From the NCBI RefSeq assembly GCF_001581005.1, contig NZ_LHZV01000058.1, forward strand, positions 21,912-85,911: 64,000 bases of DNA, written 5' to 3'. Both the position numbers and the translations under genes were made by a program. Of this stretch, positions 16,923-24,975 are shown piece after piece. Numbering within the stretch: the first letter of the stretch is position 1; the number at the start of each line of letters is the position of its first letter. Below the pieces are notes generated by a model. The model was not told the DNA's origin. It ran no database searches and saw only the letters and a list, made by a program, of their open reading frames with translations. Origin of the DNA: Acetobacter orleanensis. Lineage in GTDB: Bacteria > Pseudomonadota > Alphaproteobacteria > Acetobacterales > Acetobacteraceae.

Positions 16923-18302
16923 ATGAAGAGGCGAACACTCCGGCTTTTCCCCTCAGGGGTTTTAAAGTCCCGCAGTATGGAAAAATCCGTACGGCGCGTG
17001 CTGCCGCGCTCGCTGCTGGGGCGCTCTTTGCTGATTGTGCTGATCCCGCTGCTGGTCACACAGGCTATTTCGCTGGAACTGTTTTACGGGAATTTTCTCA
17101 AGGTTGTATCCCGTCGGCTGTCTGACAGCGTGACATCTGACATTGTGCTCTCCCTCAACGCGCTGGAACATTTGCAAAAGCAGAGCGATAAGGCGTGGTT
17201 TGTCGCGCAGGCGCGGGACCATTTGCAGCTTGTGGAAACATGGCACCCCGGCGCACGGCTGCATCGTTTTGGCTCCAACCATATTACCGGCCCGATGGAT
17301 GATGATCTGGCACATGCGCTGGATACAGCCATTGATTATCCGTTTTTTGTAAACTGGAAGAGCGACCCGCATACCGTAAAAATTGCCATTCAGTTGCCCG
17401 ATGGTGTGCTGGATGTGGATGCACCGCGCAAACGGCTGGATATGGGGCAGATCTGGTTGTTTGTGGTCTGGGCGTTCAGTAGTTCCGTTCTGCTGTTTGT
17501 GGTGGCCAGTCTGTTCATGCGCAATCAGATCCGCGCTATCCGCCGTCTTGCGCGGGCGGCGGAGCAGTTCGGGTTGGGGCGGGACATTGGCCCCATCAAG
17601 CTGGAAGGCGCGCAGGAAGTGCGTAAGGCCGCTGTGGCCTTCAACCGTATGCAGGACCGGATTTACCGCTTTGTCTCACAGCGGACGGGCGTTCTGGCTG
17701 GTGTCTCGCACGACCTGCGCACACCGCTCACACGGCTGCGGCTTTCTCTCGCCATGGTGCCGCGTACCGGCACGATTAAAGGGGAAGAGCTGAGCGCGGA
17801 TGTGGATGACATGATCGGCGATATCGCCGAGATGGAACACATGATCGGCAGCTATCTGGCCTTTGCGCGCGGTGAGGGGGCGGAAACGCCCGAGCATGTC
17901 GAGATGGCGCCGTTTATCGAGGATGTCGTGGCTGCGGCGCGCCGGTCCGGAGCAACCGTTGCGTCTGTTACGGTGCAGCCGGGTTTAACCGCCCATATGC
18001 GGCCGGACGCCATGAAGCGCGCCCTGACAAACCTGCTGGATAATGCGCGCAGGCATGGCGGAGCGATTGCCATTACGGCTTACGCCATACAGGACGGTGT
18101 CTGCCTGCTGGTGGACGATGACGGGCCGGGTATCCGCCCTGAGCGGCGGGAAGCCGTTTTTCGGGCGTTTGAAAGTGGGCGAGGTGGAGGTACAGGGCTG
18201 GGCCTGACCATTTCTCGTGACATTGTGCGTGCCCATGGGGGAGACATGGAACTGGATGCCTCGCCCGCCGGTGGGCTACGTGTCAAATTGGTCCTGCCCT
18301 AA
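16923..18302 (+). CDS. envZ: EnvZ-like sensor histidine kinase
   Basis: 459 residues. Two membrane helices ('LLGRSLLIVLIPLLVTQAISLELFY' and 'IWLFVVWAFSSSVLLFVVASLFM') flank a periplasmic sensor of about 130 residues. Then come HAMP ('RNQIRAIRRLARAAEQFGLGRDIGPIKLEGAQEVRKAAVAFNRMQ'), the H-box 'GVSHDLRTPLTRLRLSL' with His263, and the ATPase with N-box 'LTNLLDNARRHGG', 'VDDDGPGIRPE' and 'GGGTGLGLTISRDIVRAHGG'. It phosphorylates the regulator encoded directly upstream; in the family the cue is osmolarity or acid pH. The start could instead be the ATG at 16977. Confidence 0.9.
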   Translation: MKRRTLRLFPSGVLKSRSMEKSVRRVLPRSLLGRSLLIVLIPLLVTQAISLELFYGNFLKVVSRRLSDSVTSDIVLSLNALEHLQKQSDKAWFVAQARDHLQLVETWHPGARLHRFGSNHITGPMDDDLAHALDTAIDYPFFVNWKSDPHTVKIAIQLPDGVLDVDAPRKRLDMGQIWLFVVWAFSSSVLLFVVASLFMRNQIRAIRRLARAAEQFGLGRDIGPIKLEGAQEVRKAAVAFNRMQDRIYRFVSQRTGVLAGVSHDLRTPLTRLRLSLAMVPRTGTIKGEELSADVDDMIGDIAEMEHMIGSYLAFARGEGAETPEHVEMAPFIEDVVAAARRSGATVASVTVQPGLTAHMRPDAMKRALTNLLDNARRHGGAIAITAYAIQDGVCLLVDDDGPGIRPERREAVFRAFESGRGGGTGLGLTISRDIVRAHGGDMELDASPAGGLRVKLVLP

Positions 18303-18317
18303 GGGGCGGGGAAGATA

Positions 18318-18884
18318 TTAGAGCGTATTACCCGCGCCGAAGTGGCCCGGACCGTTGTTGCCGCCCATCATACCCGAGCCGCCGCCACCCATACCATTCG
18401 CGCCACCCATCATGTTCTGCATTGGGTTGTAACGGCCCACGTTGCCCAGAATCTGCTGAAGGATATTGATGCTCGTGCCCGGTGTCGGGGTGACCTTGCT
18501 GATCATGGAGACAGGGCGGCTGTCTTTACGGTTCAGCGTCCGCAGGCTTTGCAGCATGCCAGCGTTATCAAACTTCAGAACCACGAGCTGCTGCTTGTCG
18601 ATCCCCGGAAAATCCATGGGCTTCATGTAGGTGGTCATGGAAATGTAAATCCATGTGTTGTCATCAAAGGCACCCTTTGTGGTTGGGGAGCCGAGAAGAT
18701 CCACCGCATCGGCGCGGGTGCTGGTGCCCGGTGTAAGCTGATTGTAATCATCCGCTTCCACCAGAGAACCGCGCGGGATAGGCGTGGGGGCGAACACGGA
18801 GCAGCCGGAAATGACAAATGCCGCAGCCAGCGCACCACAGGCGGTGCCGAAGCGCGTCATGCTTTTCTTGCGGTGCGGTGTCAT
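18318..18884 (-). CDS. bamE: BamE/OmlA-family outer-membrane lipoprotein
   Basis: 188 residues. A lipoprotein signal ends in the lipobox ISGC (Cys about residue 28). The BamE domain follows: 'LVEADDYNQLTPGTSTRADAVDLLGSPTTKGAFDDNTWIYIS' and 'QQLVVLKFDNAGMLQSLRTLNRKDSR'. BamE supports the beta-barrel assembly machine. The tail after residue 150 is Gly/Met/Asn-rich (MMGGANGMGGGGSGMMGGNNG) and low in complexity, typical of the lineage. An ATG at 18860 is an alternative start. It converges on the histidine kinase with a 15-base gap and is divergent from the YceD gene. Confidence 0.85.
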   Translation of the reverse strand: MTPHRKKSMTRFGTACGALAAAFVISGCSVFAPTPIPRGSLVEADDYNQLTPGTSTRADAVDLLGSPTTKGAFDDNTWIYISMTTYMKPMDFPGIDKQQLVVLKFDNAGMLQSLRTLNRKDSRPVSMISKVTPTPGTSINILQQILGNVGRYNPMQNMMGGANGMGGGGSGMMGGNNGPGHFGAGNTL

Positions 18885-19142
18885 ATCAGTAAGGCGTCCC
18901 CAAATCTGTAACAGGTCACTCTGAGAAGGTTTGATCTTTCAGGCTACGGCATGAAGGAAGACCTACTCTGTCGGATGCCCCAACGGGCTCTGTGCGTCAA
19001 TTCCTGAATTATGTGGCGGTCCGGTTTAGGCGGGATGATGGCACCGGTGGCGCTTTATGTTAGGGCTGCTGAAGGCGCTTCCGCACACTGGCGGCGGGAG
19101 GGCTGTCTGTTTTTTCAGAAGCTAGAATTTCAGGAGGTTTCC

Positions 19143-19697
19143 ATGCCCCATAAGCCGGAATTTTCCCGTCCCGTTGCCGTGCGTCGAATCGGCGCGGCCG
19201 GGTTGGATCTCATGGTCGAGGCAACGCCTGCGGAATGCAGGCAGGTTGCTGAGCGGCTCGGGCTGCCTGAAATCAGCATGTTTCGCTGCAAATATACGCT
19301 CTCACTTGGTCGGCGCGATATTGTGTCCGCCCACGGGGCGCTGGCTGTGCGGTTCAAGCAGACGTGTGTGCGCACGTTAGAGCCATTTGAGGATATGCTG
19401 GCTGGCTCCTTTGTTGTGGAGTTTGTGCCCGAGGAGCATTTTGAGGAAAAGGCGGTTCCTGATCTGGAAGCCGTGGATGAGATTCCCTATGCGGGGGAAT
19501 CGATAGACCTTGGGGAAGCTGCGGTGGAGCAGTTCGCACTGGATCTTGAGCCATACCCCCATGCTCCGGATGCTAGTCTGCCCGCAGGGCTTGTCATAAG
19601 TGAGGAAGAGGCGGAAAAGCTGGCAGAGCAGGACGCCGCAGAGAAAAAAATGAATCCGTTTGCTGATCTCGCACGGTTGCGCCGCAAAGATAGCTGA
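19143..19697 (+). CDS. YceD-like (DUF177) protein linked to 23S rRNA metabolism
   Basis: 184 residues of the DUF177/YceD family, which in bacteria is almost always next to rpmF and has a role in 23S rRNA accumulation. It has 'FSRPVAVRRIGAAGLDLMVEATPAECRQVAERLGLPEI', 'VRFKQTCVRTLEPFE' and the acidic 'EEDIPYAGESIDLGEAAVEQFALDLEPYPHAP' type region (here DEIPYAGESIDLGEAAVEQ), then a C-terminal 'NPFADLARLRRKDS'. The ATG at 19143 has a near-perfect AGGAGG 5-6 bases upstream; the frame is open 44 codons further but without homologous sequence. First gene of the rpmF-plsX-fabH-ihfA-merR group. Confidence 0.9.
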   Translation: MPHKPEFSRPVAVRRIGAAGLDLMVEATPAECRQVAERLGLPEISMFRCKYTLSLGRRDIVSAHGALAVRFKQTCVRTLEPFEDMLAGSFVVEFVPEEHFEEKAVPDLEAVDEIPYAGESIDLGEAAVEQFALDLEPYPHAPDASLPAGLVISEEEAEKLAEQDAAEKKMNPFADLARLRRKDS

Positions 19698-19737
19698 CGT
19701 GTCAGCGCAGGTTTTATTGCGCTCTTGCTTGCGAAAG

Positions 19738-19763
19738 GGGCGGCTCTCTGCTAGAGGCCGCCC
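19738..19763 (+). other. GC-rich hairpin upstream of rpmF
   Basis: GGGCGGC-T-CTCT and AGAG-GCCGCCC form an 11-bp stem with one bulged T and a 3-base loop, 90 bases before rpmF and 40 after the YceD gene. No T-run follows. It may stabilise or process the transcript between the two genes, or be a weak terminator. Confidence 0.45.
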
Positions 19764-19853
19764 TCAATCTGGTGATTAACCTGTTTTGTCTTTCGGTATG
19801 TGGATTGTCCACGATGCCGGTAGTCTTAGATCTGTTTGGAGGGGCTCGGTCCC

Positions 19854-20057
19854 ATGGCTGTACCCAAAAGAAAAACTTCGCCTTCACGTCGTGGCATGCG
19901 TCGCAGCCATCAGGCTCTGCGTGTGGAGGCTCATGCTGAATGCTCCAACTGTGGTGAGCTCAAGCGCCCGCACAACATCTGCAGCCACTGCGGCCACTAC
20001 GATGGTCGTGAAGTGATTGCGGCTGGCAAGGCACTGAAAGTCGCTGTTCGCGCCTGA
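19854..20057 (+). CDS. rpmF: 50S ribosomal protein L32 (bL32)
   Basis: 67 residues, [22 protein letters not shown], with a C4 zinc-type ribbon ([18 protein letters not shown]). The zinc-binding form implies no obvious zinc-independent substitution here. GGAGGGG lies upstream of the ATG. Followed after 78 bases by plsX, the arrangement that links ribosome and phospholipid synthesis in many bacteria. Confidence 0.97.
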   Translation: MAVPKRKTSPSRRGMRRSHQALRVEAHAECSNCGELKRPHNICSHCGHYDGREVIAAGKALKVAVRA

Positions 20058-20135
20058 GGGCAAGCGGCTCGCATTACCATGAGGTAATGCGGTTGTACGG
20101 GAGTAAGGCATCTGCGGCATGGCAGAGAAGCAGGC

Positions 20136-21242
20136 ATGAGCGATAGAGAGATTTCCGAGAATTCCCCCGTTGAACAGAGCGAGGTTTTTAGCCTTGCGGT
20201 TGATGGGATGGGGGGGGACGGAGCTCCCGACGTGGTCGTTGCCGGGCTTGCCATCGCAGCTGATCGCCATCCCGGCATGCGTGTGCTTTTGACGGGTGAT
20301 GAAGCCTGTCTGCGTCCGCTTTTGGCAAAATATCCTAAAGCGGAAGCAATCTGCACCATCTGGCATACGGATGCTGCCATCCCCATGGACATGAAGCCCA
20401 CCGCTGCCCTGCGGGTGCGCCAGTCTTCCATGCGTCTGGGGATGGATGCCGTTGCAAGCGGTCGCGCCAAAGGCGTGGTCTCTGCGGGCAATAGTGGTGC
20501 CATGCTTGCTCTGGCAAAAATTGTCGTTAAGACCATGCCCGGTATTTCCCGGCCCGCCATGGCCGCCATCAGTCCGACGGTTAAGGGTGACGTTGTCATG
20601 CTTGATCTTGGGGCTAATGTGGCGTGTGACTGGCGCAATCTGGTTGAATTTGCCGTGATGGGCGAGGCCTTTGCCAAAGCTGTGCTGGGCCTGCCTGCTC
20701 CCCGCATCGGGCTTCTCAACATCGGCTCGGAAGAGTTGAAGGGTGATGAGAAGCTGCGCGTAGCGTCTGAAGCCCTGCGCGAAAGCCCGCTTGCGGCCCA
20801 GTTCCACGGATTTATCGAAGGTCATGACATCACGGCGGGTACAACTGACGTGGTGGTGACGGACGGTTTTACCGGGAATGTGGCGCTCAAGACAGGGGAA
20901 GGGGCGCTGAAAATGGCGTCTTCCCTGCTGCGTCAGGTCTTTAATCGCGGCATTATTTCTAAAATTGGCTATCTGCTTGTAAAGCCCGGCCTTGAACGCA
21001 TGAAGGAATGGCTTGATCCGCGCCGGTATAACGGCGCGGTTTTTGTCGGTCTGAACGGCGTTGTGGTGAAATCCCACGGTGGAACAGATGCTGAGGGCTT
21101 TGCCGCGGCTGTGGATGTGGCCATGGATATGGTTACGCATGGATTTAATGATAGTATTCGCGAGCGCCTGACCCATATGGGGGCGCTTCTCTCCCGTCAG
21201 CAGGCCGCGCTTGAGCGTGAGCCTGAGACGACGGCTTCCTGA
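20136..21242 (+). CDS. plsX: Phosphate acyltransferase PlsX
   Basis: 368-residue peripheral membrane enzyme that turns acyl-ACP into acyl-phosphate for phosphatidic acid synthesis. Motifs: 'LAVDGMGGDGAPDVVVAGLAIA' at the N-terminus, 'ALRVRQSSMRLGMDAVASGRAKGVVSAGNSGAMLALAKIVVKTMPGISRPAMAA', 'LGANVACDWRNLVEFAVMGEAFAKAVLG', 'GLLNIGSEELKGDEKLR' and 'GFTGNVALKTGEGALKMASSLLR', ending 'FVGLNGVVVKSHGGTDAEGFAAAVDVAMDM'. Full length. Followed by fabH as expected. Confidence 0.97.
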   Translation: MSDREISENSPVEQSEVFSLAVDGMGGDGAPDVVVAGLAIAADRHPGMRVLLTGDEACLRPLLAKYPKAEAICTIWHTDAAIPMDMKPTAALRVRQSSMRLGMDAVASGRAKGVVSAGNSGAMLALAKIVVKTMPGISRPAMAAISPTVKGDVVMLDLGANVACDWRNLVEFAVMGEAFAKAVLGLPAPRIGLLNIGSEELKGDEKLRVASEALRESPLAAQFHGFIEGHDITAGTTDVVVTDGFTGNVALKTGEGALKMASSLLRQVFNRGIISKIGYLLVKPGLERMKEWLDPRRYNGAVFVGLNGVVVKSHGGTDAEGFAAAVDVAMDMVTHGFNDSIRERLTHMGALLSRQQAALEREPETTAS

Positions 21243-21313
21243 TCAGACACAGGTTCAGGGCACTGGTTGTCAGGCCGTCCTGAGTGCTGGTGTTTGACAA
21301 TGAAAGAACGGTA

Positions 21314-22279
21314 ATGGCGAGACGTTCGCTTCTGGTAGGGTTTGGCGGGTTTCTGCCGGATCGGGTCGTGTCTAACGATGAACTGGCAGCCCGGCTTGAA
21401 ACGTCCGATGACTGGATAAAAACCCGCACCGGCATCACCCAGCGGCATATTGCGGGTGAGCACGATACGGCAACCAGCATGGGGGCCGCCGCAGCGCGCA
21501 AGGCACTGGATTACGCCGGTCTGAGCGCTGATGACATTGATGCCGTGATTGTTGCGACATCCACCCCGGATCAGGCTTTTCCGGCAACAGCCGTGCGCAT
21601 TCAGGCGGAGTTGGGCATGAAACAGGGCTTCGGGTTCGACCTCGCCGCGGCCTGCTCTGGCTTCATTTACGCTCTTTCCACAGCGGATGCCTTTATCCGG
21701 GCCGGGCAAGCGCGGAACATTCTGGTCATCGGGAGTGAAGTCTATTCCCGGATTATCGACTGGTCTGACCGTGGCACCTGTGTGCTGTTTGGCGATGGTG
21801 CTGGTGCCGTTGTGCTCTCCGGTTCCGATACGCCGGGCGAGCAGGGACTTTTGTCCACGCATCTTCATTCCGATGGCACTGCTGGTGATCTCCTGTATGT
21901 CGATGGTGCGGTCGGTCGCCGTGATAAAAGCGGCTACCTGAAAATGAACGGGCGTGATGTTTTCCGCCATGCGGTCGCAAAGCTTTCCTCCTCCGTGGAT
22001 GAAGCCCTGAAAGCCGAAGGTCTGGATTATTCAGACGTCGCATGGCTTGTCCCACATCAGGCCAATATCCGTATTATCGAAGGGGTGGCCAAAAAGCTCG
22101 CCCTTCCGGCCGAACAGGTTGTGATTACGGTGGACCGCCACGCGAATACCTCCGCCGCGTCCATTCCTCTGGCGCTGGATGAGGCTGTGCGGGATGGCCG
22201 TATCAAAAAGGGTGATCTGGTGCTGATGGAAGCGCTGGGTGGCGGCCTGACATGGGGTTCCGCACTGGCCCGCTTCTAA
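21314..22279 (+). CDS. fabH: 3-oxoacyl-ACP synthase III
   Basis: 321-residue condensing enzyme that starts fatty acid synthesis from acetyl-CoA and malonyl-ACP. The catalytic triad is complete: Cys114 in AAACSGFIYAL, His in PHQANIRIIEGVAKKL and Asn in RHANTSAASIPLALDEA. The N-terminal 'LVGFGGFLPDRVVSNDELAARLETSDDWIKTRTGITQRHIA' is diagnostic. I use the ATG at 21314, where homologues begin; an upstream GTG at 21284 in frame is possible. It lies 71 bases after plsX. Confidence 0.97.
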   Translation: MARRSLLVGFGGFLPDRVVSNDELAARLETSDDWIKTRTGITQRHIAGEHDTATSMGAAAARKALDYAGLSADDIDAVIVATSTPDQAFPATAVRIQAELGMKQGFGFDLAAACSGFIYALSTADAFIRAGQARNILVIGSEVYSRIIDWSDRGTCVLFGDGAGAVVLSGSDTPGEQGLLSTHLHSDGTAGDLLYVDGAVGRRDKSGYLKMNGRDVFRHAVAKLSSSVDEALKAEGLDYSDVAWLVPHQANIRIIEGVAKKLALPAEQVVITVDRHANTSAASIPLALDEAVRDGRIKKGDLVLMEALGGGLTWGSALARF

Positions 22280-22310
22280 CGCTTTTACCGAGATTTTAAT
22301 GACAGGATGG

Positions 22311-22346
22311 TGGGTGGCCTCACGAGAGAATTGACGAGGCCGCCCA
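22311..22346. other. Inverted repeat in the ihfA leader
   Basis: TGGGTGGCCTC (22311-22321) pairs with GAGGCCGCCCA (22336-22346), an 11-bp stem with one G-T pair and a 14-base loop, between fabH and ihfA. There is no T-tail, so it may be a weak fabH terminator, a leader hairpin or a protein site. It ends 19 bases before the ihfA start. Confidence 0.45.
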
Positions 22347-22365
22347 ACATGTTACTTTCCATAGT

Positions 22366-22686
22366 ATGGAAACTGTCACGCGCGCCTCTCTGGTTGAGCA
22401 GATTTATCAGCAGGTCGGGTTGTCCCGCAAAGAATCGGCCGTGCTTCTGGAAGATATTCTGGAAACGCTCATGCAGGCGCTGGAGCGCGGCGAAAGCGTC
22501 AAGATTAGTGGTTTCGGCACGTTTTCAATAAGACAAAAAGGCCAACGCTGCGGACGCAACCCGAAAACGGGTGAGGAAGTCCCGATTCTTCCGCGTTCCG
22601 TGCTGGTTTTCCGCCCGAGTCAGCTGCTCCGTGCAGCCATTAATCACGAGCCGCTCGAAGGTGGCGAGGCGTACGATGATGAGTGA
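22366..22686 (+). CDS. ihfA: Integration host factor subunit alpha
   Basis: 106-residue DNA-bending protein. '[89 protein letters not shown]' carries the IHF/HU fold, and [12 protein letters not shown] with its Pro at the arm tip is the intercalating beta arm. An LxEQ/GLS N-terminal half and the P-I-L-P-R segment favour alpha over HU. Its partner subunit is encoded at 27957-28247 on the other strand. The MerR gene start overlaps its stop. Confidence 0.95.
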   Translation: METVTRASLVEQIYQQVGLSRKESAVLLEDILETLMQALERGESVKISGFGTFSIRQKGQRCGRNPKTGEEVPILPRSVLVFRPSQLLRAAINHEPLEGGEAYDDE

Positions 22687-23458
22687 AGCCGACCAGTCTC
22701 CTTCTATTACAGATGTTTCCGACCTGCCGGACGAAGACGGCGGTGGTCTGGCACGTTCAGAAAAAGGGCCGCACGCCTTTCGTACAATTAGTGAGGTTGC
22801 TGACGAACTGCATGTTCCGCAGCATGTGCTCCGATTCTGGGAAACGCGCTTTGAGCAGGTTCGCCCTTTAAAAAGAGGCGGTGGCCGACGGTATTACCGT
22901 CCGGCTGATGTCGATCTGCTTCGGCATATTTCCGATCTTCTTTACGCTAAAGGCTACACGGTAAAAGGTGTGCAGCGGCTTCTGCGTGAAGGAAATACGG
23001 ACACAGGGCATCAGGCTGACGCAGATGTCCCGGTTGTGACTGACGCTCTTGAGGCGGACACGTCTTCCTCTACGCGTGACAGCGCAAGCGAACCAGTGGC
23101 TACTGTTGCAGTGTCGGCTCATGGCGTTGCCTCTAATGACGTCGCGTCCGATGTAACGCCAGAAGACGAACAGCGGGAAGAGACCGCAGCGACGACGCTG
23201 GAGGCACAGAGCGCGCTGGATCAGCCTCACGCAGAGGTTGCACAGCAGCCCAAAAAGGTTGTTGAGGCTGCACCTGCACCTGCACCTGCACCTGCACCTG
23301 CACCTGCACCTGCACCTGTATCGGAATCAGCATCAGTCGTGAACGCTGGCTCTGGTGACGTTGTGCGGCGGCTGGAAAAGCAGACTGTCCGCCTGAAAAG
23401 CGAGCTGGCCGATATTCTGGTGGAGCTGGAATCGTTCCGTAACCGCCTGACAGCCTGA
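22676..23458 (+). CDS. MerR-family transcriptional regulator with Ala-Pro linker
   Basis: About 260 residues. The N-terminal MerR winged helix ('[73 protein letters not shown]', about residues 30-105) is the type always found after ihfA in alphaproteobacteria. Then comes an acidic, poorly conserved linker with an (Ala-Pro) tract encoded by a tandem hexamer, and a short C-terminal coiled coil '[29 protein letters not shown]' for dimerisation. Start is ATG 22676 or the adjacent ATG 22679; both overlap ihfA. The ligand is unknown, as no effector cysteines are seen. Confidence 0.88.
   Translation: MMSEADQSPSITDVSDLPDEDGGGLARSEKGPHAFRTISEVADELHVPQHVLRFWETRFEQVRPLKRGGGRRYYRPADVDLLRHISDLLYAKGYTVKGVQRLLREGNTDTGHQADADVPVVTDALEADTSSSTRDSASEPVATVAVSAHGVASNDVASDVTPEDEQREETAATTLEAQSALDQPHAEVAQQPKKVVEAAPAPAPAPAPAPAPAPVSESASVVNAGSGDVVRRLEKQTVRLKSELADILVELESFRNRLTA
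23269..23316 (+). repeat. Tandem hexanucleotide repeat (TGCACC)8 inside the MerR gene
   Basis: Eight perfect copies of TGCACC encode an alternating Ala-Pro stretch. A change in copy number keeps the frame and only alters the linker length between the DNA-binding domain and the coiled coil. Confidence 0.95.
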
Positions 23459-23485
23459 AAAAATCCGCAAGGTGACTTGTGCGGT

Positions 23486-23514
23486 GTGAAAGGGACTGCT
23501 AAAGACCCTTTCAC
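23486..23514. other. Inverted repeat between the MerR gene and tRNA-Pro
   Basis: GTGAAAGGG and CCCTTTCAC form a perfect 9-bp stem around an 11-base loop, ending 8 bases before the tRNA. No T-run follows. It may be a processing signal or a weak terminator for the merR transcript. Confidence 0.45.
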
Positions 23515-23522
23515 CAAATGGA

Positions 23523-23596
23523 CGGGCAGTAGCGCAGTCTGGTAGCGCATCAGTCTGGGGGACTGGGGGTCGTGGGTTCGAATCCCGCCTGCCCGA
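23523..23596 (+). tRNA. tRNA-Pro (anticodon GGG)
   Basis: The 74-base sequence folds as a cloverleaf: acceptor CGGGCAG / CTGCCCG, D stem GCGC / GCGC, anticodon stem TCAGT / ACTGG with loop CTGGGGG giving anticodon GGG, and a T arm with GTTCGAATCCC. The discriminator base is A. The 3' CCA is not encoded and must be added after transcription. A terminator hairpin lies about 40 bases downstream. Confidence 0.95.
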
Positions 23597-23637
23597 TATT
23601 TGTCCAGTTGGTTCTCTAAAAATGAGAGCAGTTTATA

Positions 23638-23665
23638 GGGTGTCCGGAAACGGAACACCCTTTTT
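23638..23665 (+). terminator. Terminator after tRNA-Pro
   Basis: GGGTGTCCG and CGGAACACCC form a stem around GAAA with one unpaired base, followed by T5. It also lies just beyond the end of the convergent permease gene. Confidence 0.75.
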
Positions 23666-23670
23666 GCTGT

Positions 23671-24792
23671 TTAGGCCTCTATTGCATTGTTGCCCGCGGT
23701 CCAGCGGCGCCAGAGCAGGTTGAGTGCGGCCATGGCCGCCGGGCCAACAAACAACCCCAGCAGGCCCCATGTTTCCGCGCCACCCAGAATTCCAAGAAGA
23801 ACCCACAGGAAGGGAAGTTGGGTGCTGCCGCCAATAAGTACCGGGCGGATAAAATGGTCTGCGACAAAAATCACGACAGCGCCGATGCAGAATGTCACGA
23901 TCGCGGCAATTGAAGCGCCTTTGACAAGGATCAGCAGGGAGACAAGCCCCACGGCAATCATGGCGCAGAAAGGGATCATGGCGGCAACAGCCGTAATCAC
24001 ACCAAACAGGGCAGGGTGGGCCGCACCGGCAAAACTGTAGACAATGCCCATCAGCGCGCCTTCGCCAATGCCGACCAGCACAAGGCCGAGCACGGTCCCA
24101 TGCACGGAGGCAACAATCTGGCGCGCAATGGTTTCGCCTCGCTTACCGAATGCCCGGCGAGAGGCCACGCGGCATTGGCGAATAACCGACGTGCCATCCT
24201 TATAAAGAAAAAACAACGTGATGATTGAAAAGCAGAAGAGCGTGCCTCTGTGCGCAATCTGAGAGCCAAGGGCTTTTGTGATCGACATGCCCTTGCTGTC
24301 CAGAGCACCTGTCAGGTTGGAAACGTCTTCCGGGTTGGACAGATGTGCCTGCCACCAGTTTGTCAGAGTCTGGCTGCCAAAGGGCAGGCGGCTGAGGGCA
24401 TCAGGCACGGGCACACCGTTCTGGCGCGCCTGCTCCAGCCAGCTTAGGGCGCTTTTCGCTTCACCAACCGCTTCCAGTGTAATGAGCATCATGGGAATAA
24501 CAAAAATCAGCGCCATAGCTGCGGTAAAGAGAAAGGGCAGCATTGTCCCCTGTGCCGCCTTAGGCCATGCGGCTTGGGCGCGCGTGTAAAGGGGCCACGT
24601 TGCAATGGCGAAAACGCCGCCCCACACCAAAGCCGGTAAAAAGCCATGGATGGTATAAAGTGCTATGGCGAAGATAAAAAATGCCAGAACGTTACGCGCT
24701 GTTTCCTGCCCATTTCTTGAGCGCTGGCTTGGCTTGACCAGAACACAGCGAGGGTGCCCGGAAATGATGGGCTGGCTTGTCGTGTCTGGCAT
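23671..24792 (-). CDS. AI-2E family transporter (PerM/YdiK-like permease)
   Basis: About 373 residues with roughly eight hydrophobic segments. Family marks are 'FFIFAIALYTIHGFLPALVWGGVFAIATWPLYTR', 'FCFSIITLFFLYKDG', the internal 'LVLVGIGEGALMGIVYSFAGAAHPALFGVITAVAAMIPF', and the C-terminal 'FVADHFIRPVLIGGSTQLPFLWVLLGILGGAETWGLLGLFVGPAAMAALNLLWRRW'. The substrate is not known; family members export AI-2 or act as Na+/H+ antiporters. Two ATG codons, at 24801 and 24792, follow an AAGGAG; the second is better spaced. The gene is antisense to its neighbours. Confidence 0.88.
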   Translation of the reverse strand: MPDTTSQPIISGHPRCVLVKPSQRSRNGQETARNVLAFFIFAIALYTIHGFLPALVWGGVFAIATWPLYTRAQAAWPKAAQGTMLPFLFTAAMALIFVIPMMLITLEAVGEAKSALSWLEQARQNGVPVPDALSRLPFGSQTLTNWWQAHLSNPEDVSNLTGALDSKGMSITKALGSQIAHRGTLFCFSIITLFFLYKDGTSVIRQCRVASRRAFGKRGETIARQIVASVHGTVLGLVLVGIGEGALMGIVYSFAGAAHPALFGVITAVAAMIPFCAMIAVGLVSLLILVKGASIAAIVTFCIGAVVIFVADHFIRPVLIGGSTQLPFLWVLLGILGGAETWGLLGLFVGPAAMAALNLLWRRWTAGNNAIEA

Positions 24793-24975
24793 ATGGGGCA
24801 TTTCTCCTTGGTCGACCGGACAAAATATGAAGTTTGGTAAGTTTGCGCGCTCATTGGCTTGCGGTCGAGCAAAATATAGAGCCACAACGTCGCTGCACAG
24901 CGGCGGTTTTATTTGAAGTTTAAGGCTTTATCCCTCTATCTCTAAAGGGAGCGCTGCCCGTATAAGCAATCTGTC

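Noticed and set aside
19884..21176. Minus-strand open frame of 430 codons opposite rpmF and plsX
   Set aside because: Shadow frame; plsX and rpmF are clear and the minus product has no domain signature or ribosome site.
23269..23316. Hexamer repeats as a CRISPR array
   Set aside because: Repeats are six bases with no spacers and lie in frame inside a coding gene.
23523..23596. tRNA-Pro as an integration site for a mobile element
   Set aside because: No integrase, no repeated tRNA 3' end and no foreign genes nearby; the neighbours are core genes.
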